From positions 118,321,374 through 118,385,373 of the forward strand of contig OW804098.1 of NCBI GenBank assembly GCA_942159475.1: 64,000 nucleotides of DNA, given 5' to 3'. This document shows positions 57,170-64,000 of the stretch, one piece after another. Within the stretch, counting starts at the first letter, position 1. Every line of letters begins with the position of its first letter. A model generated the notes under the pieces. That model was not told where the DNA came from. It made no database searches and worked only from the letters and a program-made list of their open reading frames with translations. The translations under genes were made by a program, and so were the position numbers. The stretch is from Sthenelais limicola. Lineage: Eukaryota; Annelida; Polychaeta; Phyllodocida; Sigalionidae.

Positions 57170-60100
57170 CTAAAAATGAGAGAAAGGAAGAAAATCATGA
57201 GGACTAAGCAATTCTAGTTCAAGTTTGAACTTTTTTTTTTGAATACACATTGTGGGTATCTTGTACTAGTAGTATTGAAAGTAGAACTGTGGGACCCACC
57301 TAAGACATCTCGCTCACCTTTGGCTATCTCCTGTTGCCTCAGCTCTCTAGAAGAGTCTCCGACATTCCTGCTGATACCTAAATTTAAATTAAATGAATCA
57401 ATTGCATTGCATGGCTCGAACCTCATGAATTGTCATAGCTGGTATATATTTTTTTTTTCTATTTTTTTTTATTTCAATTAAAGGCCAGACATTTAACAAC
57501 GAACAATTCAAATGTAAAGACGTATTGTCCTCCATGGACATACTTCATACGTTGCCTAATATATATGCTTATAGCACAATTAAAATGGCACTTTTATAGA
57601 TTATAGTGTAAAGCTTTGAATCATTGATGTTTGTAAATTTCCTATTTTGTTGCTATTTTGTGTTGTTACTATGTCATATATTATTCTGTTTTCCACTGTC
57701 CTTAAAAATTCACTTTTACGACCAATTGACAAAATCGGTATATATCGAAATATTGAGATCATAATGATACATTTGGCAGATTAACGTCTGTCATGGTTTC
57801 ATAGTTTGCTAGATAACATACATATGAATGTGTAAATGCAGGAAAGTCTAAAATCTGTGTATGTTCAATATCTACAGCAACAAAAATGTAGGTTACCATT
57901 TGATCAAATATATAATTGTTTCCATTTCATTTAATGTTCAATGTAGGTTTTCCTGTTTTTCTTATATTCAATGAAACGTCTTTATTTGCTTTAAATAATT
58001 AGATAGTTTAAATACTGACACATAAAGAATTTACTTAATTAGCTTGGGAGAGCAGTGGCTGGACTTTCTCTGCTAGAAAAACACATGTAAACGAGCTTTG
58101 TTAACATGGCAGTTTGCCCAGTGTGTAAACAGATGCATAAATGGCCTGGCAAGCTTTCTTGTTGTTATCAGAATAGGCCATGGAGCTAGCAATTTCTAAG
58201 GGAAGTAGTGCTGCCGACTGGAAATTATATATTGATGATATTGATTTGGAAGAAAACCCTGGCGGCGAAGGGGATGACTCCCATGCTATTAAACCAGAAC
58301 CTATGGGTGTTGGCTTGCAGGGTGGGACATCAGGGACTACGGCTATCATGCAATTACGCCTCTCCCCTAAGAAGTTGGATGAACTGCGACATGAATTGTC
58401 ATTGTTAAAGGGCCCAGGACGTGCATCCATTAGACAGATCAGAGGCCTCTGGGAAGTGATTGCTCACTGTGTTAAAGTAGTTCACAGTGGTAGAACTTTT
58501 TCTCAACGCCTTATCTCCCTGCTAAAAGAAAAGAGCATGACAGTCATTCACTGGATTTCATCTGGATTTAGATTGGTGGTGGAACTATGCCAGTACTTTC
58601 AACGGTCAAGCCTCTATCATACGCTACAATTTCGGCAATGGTCCGTGTTTTTACACTGACGCTTCTACATATGGCTTTGAGGCTTGGTGTGATGATCATT
58701 AGTTGGCTGGATGGTTCAATAGCAGTGACTTACCTGTCTTCCCAGACTTGCATGACCACTGGTTGAATTACAGATTTCCACCTGAGAGCTCCTTCAATAA
58801 TATCAATCTTCGGTCTTGCTGTCAACAGATGGGCCCCGCTGTTTAGTGTGCTAAACCGACAATATGCAGGCTATATCAATGGTAAACAAAGGTTTTGGAA
58901 CAAACCCCTTCTGTATGGACTTGTTGAGGAGCCTCTTTTGGACATCTGTCTCACATTACGATTTTGTTACAGCCAAATACGTCAGGGGGTTGTACAATAA
59001 TCTGGCAGATACCCTTTCTCGCTTGACGGTGACCAACATATGTGTAGAACTCTCAGCCTTGCCTTTGTGCTGTGTGCCTAATACCCCTTTATCGGACTGA
59101 TTGTTGATTCTCTTTACAGTGGTGCAGGATCTAGACACTCAGTTGTCTGCTACTATTCCGTCAGCCTATGCTCCAACTATGCAAGCTGTCAGGAAAAGTC
59201 AGTGGAAAAAGTGTTTTTGGCTTCTGCCCTATGATTGAGGCTGTCCCCATTTGTGCCTCTGACATGACTGTCGCCAGGTACTTGATCTACCTGTCTCAAA
59301 CTTGCAGCTACTCCACCATTAACAATTACCTGTCTGGCAATGATCAAAACTTCAGAGAGGTCTATTTAATTGAGCTCACCCTAGCTGGTTTGGGTTGTCT
59401 GCTAGGTACTGCTACGAAGCAGTAGATACCTCTTTCACTTGATCAGCTGATGAGAATATATATTCCTTGCTACCTTCGGACCCATTGGTAAAAGCAACTT
59501 GCTGCCTGTGTCTCTGACTGATGCAGGTCCCTGCCTACTGAGAAGTGATATTGAATTTGCTACTGACCATATCATTGTGATTGTTAGGTCTTCTAAGACC
59601 ATTAAACATAAGGACAGGTTGTTGACCTTACCAGTCTTTCCTACTAATAACTGGATTTTTATGCTTTTTGAAGGTTCAAGGAGCATGTGTCACTTTACCT
59701 TGCCCCAGATGATAGCCCTTTATTTCTCAAACCTTGTCGTGGCCCAGTCATGTATCGGGAGCTTCTAGACTTCTTAAAATCTTCTCTGTCACTCATTGGT
59801 CTTAACCCGAAGGATACTGGGCAACATTCTCTATGCAGAAGTAGAGCAACGCACCTTCACAGTATTGCAGTGCCATTGGACGATATCAGGACCATTGGAG
59901 ACTGGCTTTACTACACAGTTCTCTTATACCTCGCTACACCTTGGGAGAGGAAAACAACACTTGAACGATCTGTGGCCGCTTCTTTCAGTGAGATTTAATT
60001 GGAAGGTTTTGGCCGTTGAGATCGCTGGTGCCCCGCCACTCCCATGTGAGAGTTTATTTATTCCACACATCAGAAGAAGGCTATGTGTAATATAAATGGC

Positions 60101-63100
60101 ACATATATATTAATATAGTCGGCGCCACTGCTGCTACCCTCAGTCCCAGGTCCCAGCTATATATCCATTCATTCACCTCCGCACATACCCAGTGCAACTG
60201 TTAGTTTTTTTCCTTTTTTAATAAACCCTAGGGCGGTCGAGATCGCCAGCGCCTTGCCACTCCTGTGTCAGAGTCAGAATCAGAAGACGACTATATTTAA
60301 TGTTCAATGCACGTTTTCCTGTTTTTCTTATATTCAATGAAATGCCTTTATTAGCTTTAAATAATTAGATAGTTTAAATACTGACACCTAAAGAATTTAC
60401 TTAACTAGGTAGGGAGCTGTGCCTGGAACTTTCTCTGCTAGAAAAACTATGTAAACCAGTGTATATCAGTGAGATTTCCTTTTTTTTTTTTCTTTCTTTC
60501 TTTCTTTCTTTCTTTCTGTCAATGTCCTTCTATAGTTTAAATTATAGAGCAAATTACATCTGCTTGCAGACCCAAGACCTATCACCAATGGCTTCTTGTA
60601 TATTGTATCGTGTACATCACCAAATAATCATATCCTACTCAAGTTAGGATCCAAAAGCTGCGCCATTGCTGTATTACACCCCTGATATATTCACTTTTGC
60701 AACATTCATTAGGAAACATATTCATCAAATAGGGGTCACCATTTATTTGTAACCCATAGTGTGTCCGGACGGTTCTGAAATCCTCCTTTTATTGAAGGAG
60801 TTACACCCTTTGATCTGACCTTAATACATGGCAATAAAGATTACAACAACAACAACAACACTTTCACTTACACTCTCTACGCTTTTCTAGATGCTTTTGA
60901 TGTTGTTCAACCCATGATTGGGTTAGGCACTGTGGGTCGATACCCAGTTTTCTTATAATATGGTCTTCGCGGTGGTCCTTGAGGGATCTGAGGAAACCAG
61001 TGAAGCGGTGTACATCTCCACATTGGAGGTGATCGAGCAATTTCCTAGCGTTATGGAAACTGATGACATTTTCCTGAAGGAAATATAACATAGTTCATTA
61101 ATTCAGATACAATGCAAGTGAGGCCAGTTACTATGTTGTTTTTTTTACCTTTTTAAAAATATCCAATCAAATTTAATAAACCACCTTCTCTAAATAGTGT
61201 TACAAAAGAATTAACTAGTGATGTATTGACTTTCCTTAGATATGAAAGAACTGTGTCTGTGTTAGAAATTATAAGTATCTTTTTTAATTCAAATTTCTGC
61301 AATCATAACTTCACGTTCAAGATATTCAGATGATTATTACATATGTGTGCAATTTCGTATGCTATTCGGACCAACCTACTTTTGCCGACTAGATTGACCT
61401 AGAATCATATCGTCTGCTTTGACCCGGTTTAAAATGTATTTTGACGACAATATGCAAGATTTTGTATTGCCCCAGGTTGCAAAGAATATAATTTGTCAAA
61501 ATGAAGCATTTAATCGGGAATTTGAACGTTTACCGGCACGGCCATGTGTTCACTAGCTTAGAGTTTGTTGACATTGTTTGTGAACGGTCTCATGACATCC
61601 GCATGATGGCTTCCACTCAGTTCAAGACCGATGTCCGCAAACTCGATGGAAACCAAGGTGAAATGTCATTAAAATAGTCTTCTCTTGTTGATTATGTATG
61701 AAATAAATATTAAATAGCCCTCTGTCGATGTAAAATCGATCTCGACGTCGGGTCAAATCGCACTCCACCCCTTCGGGGTGTCGGGCGATTTGACCCTCCG
61801 TCTCGATTAATTTGACATCGACATCGGGCTATTTAATATAAGAATGTCAGCTAATATAACAATTTAATCAATTAAACAGATTTGAATAACATCAGTTAAT
61901 CTCAATTAAAAATAGGAAAAGAAGTTTATACTAAAACAAGAGATAAACAAGATACAGAAAAAATACAGAAAAGCTCATTTGTGTATGTAATCCCAACTAA
62001 GAACATCTTGAATGAGTTAATTTGTGTGCTAGTGGTCGTGAAACGTTACACACACAACAAGCCATTTATTCAATTCATCACTTAATACTTTGTCAATTTA
62101 CTAAAGTAACTCATATCTTAATGGCCAATAGAAGTTATATGGCGTTGTGAGTATTTTCGAATAATTAAAAAGGAGTTAGTTGGTTTATTTAAGGCATTCT
62201 GTGAATGCGTTACGGGTATCACCGTCCCACCTGTGATGGTCAAGTGCAATAGACTAGCACCGCCACTTACCTCTATGATCTGCTGGTCTAGGATTGTTAA
62301 AACGTCATACTTTTTGAGCGAGCTCATCAGTTGCGTCACATTTAAACATTCATCCAACACAGGTCCACAGTCTATCAGAATTTGAGAGAATTCCGTCTCT
62401 CTCAGTAGTACATGATCTGTAATGTAAGTTAATTGTGCTTGAGTCCGTCTTTGAGAGACATATATTATATAGGGAAATGAAATATATAAACTATGTTGGG
62501 ACAATTTCATTTATTATTACACACGTGAGCAGTTAGAAAGGTGCAGTTTGGGGGTCCAGTTCGGTTGATCCGAATCGTTAACGTGAACAGTTTGGCCAAA
62601 GACGCAATCTCATTGGCGGAGTGTAGGCCAGATGACGTCGTCCCGACCGCATAACTAGGCCTACAAATTGCAGTGAATCAAGCCTTCTCGAGCTAAACTA
62701 TAGGCTAAACAAGTTAAATTTACTTTTTAATATCCAAATAGAGTGTGTAATAAATAGCAAATGGCACTCTGTTTGGGTTCAAACTGATCTCGACCCCTCA
62801 GAAAACGGGAACTCACCCCTTTGGAGTTCGTCCCGTTTTCTGAGGGGTCTCGATCAGTTTGAACCCTCCATCGTACCATTTGCTATAATTACCCAGAGTA
62901 TCTTCAAAATGTAATATTTATCTAAAGATGAAACTTCAGGTCTGTAAATGCGTTCATGAAATCATAGAAGTCGGACAGAAATATTCGGTTAAATAAAGTT
63001 TCTAGCATAGATATGTTCCAGCTACCTTCAGGATTTATATATACTTTATTTCAATCATTCTGAACATTTTACCATAGGAATAATGGTATGTCACCAGGCT

Positions 63101-63822
63101 AGCGTCTCAATTAAGTATTACATATTTAAAGGAAGAACGTTGGACTAGTCTGTAGCACATTTCGAAAAATCCTATGGTAATGTCAACACTCTTCCATATG
63201 GCTGAAATCACCAGAAATTGTAGAATTCAACTTCACTAATTCACTCAAATAACCCAAATGAAATGTAAAACAGAAATCAGGTTCAAAATACAATTCCACA
63301 TGACCAAACAGACTGCGTAAATCAAGGCAATACTAAATATATACAGATTTATTATATACGCATTGCTCTGAAAACAACGTATCTAGAGTTATTTACGTAT
63401 ATCACTAGTGATTTACGTGGGGTTGTCTTTGCAACCAATCTGGGTTTTTTTGCTAAGATTACCGGTAAAATTCAAATTTATGACTCGATGTTTTTCTATT
63501 TTCATGATTGAAAGCATGTATAAAGAATGTCTTAAGTAACTTGTTAGTTAACCTGTATATATCTAGTGTTGACGATTCTTCAGTCTAATTTAGCAGAATG
63601 ATATTGTACTAAATGTCTTGATATGTATCTGCCAATTGTACATTTTCTGAAAATCTGACCCATATAGGCCATGTGGTAACTCATAGGATTGCAGTCTGTA
63701 TAGTGTCTTCAAGGCATAATGCATGATAAATAAGCAGTCAACTCACCGTCATACTTGTCAATCGGGCTAGGGCTATGGGGCCCTGAGGCACTGCCCCCTC
63801 CCTCAGCTCCACCAGTCGCCAT
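52791..63822 (-). CDS. Gene A: CARD-tandem-repeat protein without NACHT, complete model
   Basis: Five exons join in frame: 63822-63747, 62416-62271, 61073-60872, 57377-57300 and 57169-52791. They total 4881 nt, or 1626 codons plus stop. The phases 1,0,1,1 match the first four junctions of gene B. The product has a Gly-rich leader, a CARD (about 26-125), a short charged linker, and seven 209-residue repeats (about 168-1626). The NACHT and pre-NACHT exons of gene B have no counterpart here. It could be an adaptor, decoy or regulator paired with the NACHT-bearing paralogue; that is inference. Intron 3 carries a decayed tyrosine-recombinase element, and intron 1 carries several inverted-repeat elements. 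Confidence 0.8.
57300..57377 (-). CDS. Gene A exon 4: short charged linker
   Basis: This 78-nt exon lies between AATTTAG and GTGGGT (phase 1 in, phase 1 out). It encodes ISRNVGDSSRELRQQEIAKG and a few more residues. It corresponds to gene B exon 4 in phase and in the R-Q-Q core. It joins the CARD to the repeat exon. Confidence 0.6.
58180..59100 (+). pseudogene. RT-connection/RNase H remnant of the Ngaro/DIRS element
   Basis: A frame from 58180 to 58659 carries LRLSPKKLDELRHELSLLKG, as seen at the polymerase-RNase H junction of DIRS-like elements. In another frame near 58636-58690, FYTDASTYGFEAWCDD is the RNase H T-D-A-S motif. AGWFNSSDLPVFPDLHDHW follows. Near 58985, RGLYNNLADTLSRL is the usual RNase H end. 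Several frame changes are needed, so it is inactive. The palm domain with the YxDD box is not found. Confidence 0.65.
59120..59998 (+). pseudogene. Tyrosine recombinase remnant of the Ngaro/DIRS element
   Basis: The core-binding part shows SAYAPTMQAVRKSQWKKCFW and TVARYLIYLSQTCSYSTINN. The catalytic part shows GPCLLRSDIEFATDHIIVIV (first Arg region), GQHSLCRSRATHLHSI, LDDIRTIGDW and LLYLATPWERK. The expected H-x-x-R motif reads H-S-L-C, so the second catalytic Arg is Cys, and several frameshifts break the gene. The downstream phrase with LERSVAASFSEI matches the family C-terminus. Confidence 0.7.
60478..60517. repeat. Poly-T and (TTTC)n microsatellite
   Basis: A T-run of about 13 is followed by seven CTTT units. 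It borders the right end of the Ngaro/DIRS-type element. Confidence 0.8.
60720..60861 (+). mobile_element. Retrotransposon 3'-tail remnant beside gene A exon 3
   Basis: It ends GCAATAAAGATTA then (CAA)n at 60842-60860. Its upstream part includes TGACCTTAATACATGGCAAT. It abuts the intron side of the exon 3 donor (60871). Confidence 0.5.
60872..61073 (-). CDS. Gene A exon 3: second half of CARD
   Basis: This 202-nt exon runs from a TTCCTTCAG acceptor to GAGT before GTAAGTG. It encodes ARKLLDHLQCGDVHRFTGFL followed by SLKDHREDHIIRKLGID and a basic tail. This is the helix 4-6 signature of a CARD. A (CAA)n tail of a retrotransposon remnant ends only about 3 bp into the intron side of the donor hexamer. 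Confidence 0.8.
61536..61707. repeat. Dispersed repeat leading into hairpin copy 2
   Basis: This is the shorter copy of the 1371-1918 module. At 61606 an ATG opens a short frame MASTQFKTDVRKLDGNQ that soon ends. The frame is shifted in the other copy, so coding use is doubtful. Confidence 0.55.
61708..61840. repeat. Hairpin element, copy 2, in gene A intron 2
   Basis: It has the same design as 1919-2050: AATATTAAATAGCC arm ends, GACGTCGGGTCAAATCG inside and a CACCCCTTCGGGGTG loop. The right arm carries CGTCTCGATTAA, an asymmetry seen in the other copies. Confidence 0.75.
62271..63822 (-). CDS. Gene A exons 1-2: start and first half of CARD
   Basis: Exon 1 (63822-63747, 76 nt) begins ATGGCGACTGGTGG and ends at GTGAGT. 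It encodes a leader rich in Gly, Ser and Pro. Exon 2 (62416-62271, 146 nt) follows CATTACAG and ends at GTAAGT. It encodes the first CARD helices, including TEFSQILIDCGPVLDECL and LMSSLKKYDVLTILDQQIIE. Both exon lengths are identical in genes B and C, and exon 2 is much closer to gene C than to gene B. Confidence 0.75.
62752..62890. repeat. Hairpin element, copy 3, in gene A intron 1
   Basis: Arms run from AATAGCAAATGGCACTCTGT to ACCATTTGCTATAATT, with CCCCTCAGAAAACGGGA in the stem and loop CACCCCTTTGGAG. The arm sequence differs from copies 1 and 2, but the layout and the internal GATCTCGA/TCTCGATC asymmetry are the same. Confidence 0.7.
63200..63661. mobile_element. GGGTCAG-family TIR element with a nested insertion, in gene A intron 1
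   Basis: The left end is diverged (GGCTGAAATCACCAGAAATT) and the right end is intact (TCTGAAAATCTGACCC). ATAT flanks both sides (63196-63199 and 63662-63665). The element is about 230 bp longer than its relatives because of an unrelated insertion at roughly 63345-63555. It ends only 85 bp from the end of gene A exon 1. Confidence 0.7.
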
Positions 63823-64000
63823 TCTACGTATAGAAATGATTAATCAATATAAAGGAAACAAACAATAACAATACACGGTTAATATGTTGCCAGTCATTAT
63901 CATTATAAACATATAGATATCTATTTTCAAGAGAGTTTTTTTTTTCTATTCTTCTCTATGATGCTATAAAGGACAATATCGTGAGTTTGATTTTAGAATT

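Larger units (their letters stand above)
57930..60460 (+). mobile_element. Decayed Ngaro/DIRS-type tyrosine-recombinase retrotransposon
   Basis: The element lies in intron 3 of gene A on the opposite strand. Direct repeats of about 150 bp flank it (about 57930-58096 and 60298-60456; both contain ATTAGATAGTTTAAATACTG). A second repeated pair at 60010-60090 and 60236-60296 fits the split direct repeats of Ngaro/PAT elements. Coding remnants in order: a region like the end of the polymerase (near 58345), RNase H (58640-59060) and a tyrosine recombinase (59150-59998). The reverse-transcriptase core is missing, so it is internally deleted and probably non-autonomous. Confidence 0.72.

Overview
The window looks like nuclear DNA of an invertebrate animal. 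It is AT-rich, its genes are split by introns with GT..AG junctions, and it is full of interspersed repeats: terminal-inverted-repeat (TIR) miniature elements, a non-LTR retrotransposon and a tyrosine-recombinase retrotransposon. CARD plus NACHT genes and Ngaro/DIRS-like elements fit a marine invertebrate (lophotrochozoan or invertebrate deuterostome). The species cannot be named from the sequence alone.

The main content is a family of three innate-immunity-like genes, all on the minus strand. Gene B (15.4-26.9 kb) can be assembled completely: seven exons with matching phases give a 1630-codon frame encoding CARD - linker - NACHT ATPase - about four copies of an unrecognised ~210-residue repeat. 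Gene A (52.8-63.8 kb) has five exons and a 1626-codon frame: the same CARD and linker, no NACHT, and seven copies of the repeat in one 4.4-kb exon at an exact 627-bp period. Gene C (3.5-4.6 kb) shows only the three CARD exons and runs off the left edge. The first exon is 76 nt and the second 146 nt in all three genes, and the intron phases agree, so they are tandem paralogues. By analogy with NLR proteins, the CARD would recruit downstream effectors, the NACHT would drive nucleotide-dependent oligomerisation and the repeats would be the sensor. The sensor role is inference.

Between genes B and A lies a near full-length non-LTR retrotransposon (41.9-48.9 kb, minus strand). It encodes an ORF1 protein fused to a NADAR domain, a separate SGNH/GDSL-like ORF, and an endonuclease-reverse transcriptase broken by a one-base loss at reverse-transcriptase motif A. 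It sits inside a TIR element flanked by GGGTATA duplications. A decayed Ngaro/DIRS-type element (about 57.9-60.5 kb, plus strand) lies in intron 3 of gene A.

The rest is mostly non-coding elements: a 3.5-kb TIR element without coding capacity carrying eight copies of ACGCCCATCAT; at least nine copies of a related GGGTCAG-ended family with 4-bp target duplications; several families of long hairpins, one with perfect 65-nt arms; and a nested element with a TAA duplication. The stretches 28-32.5, 33.2-37.7 and 49.0-50.5 kb show no convincing genes.
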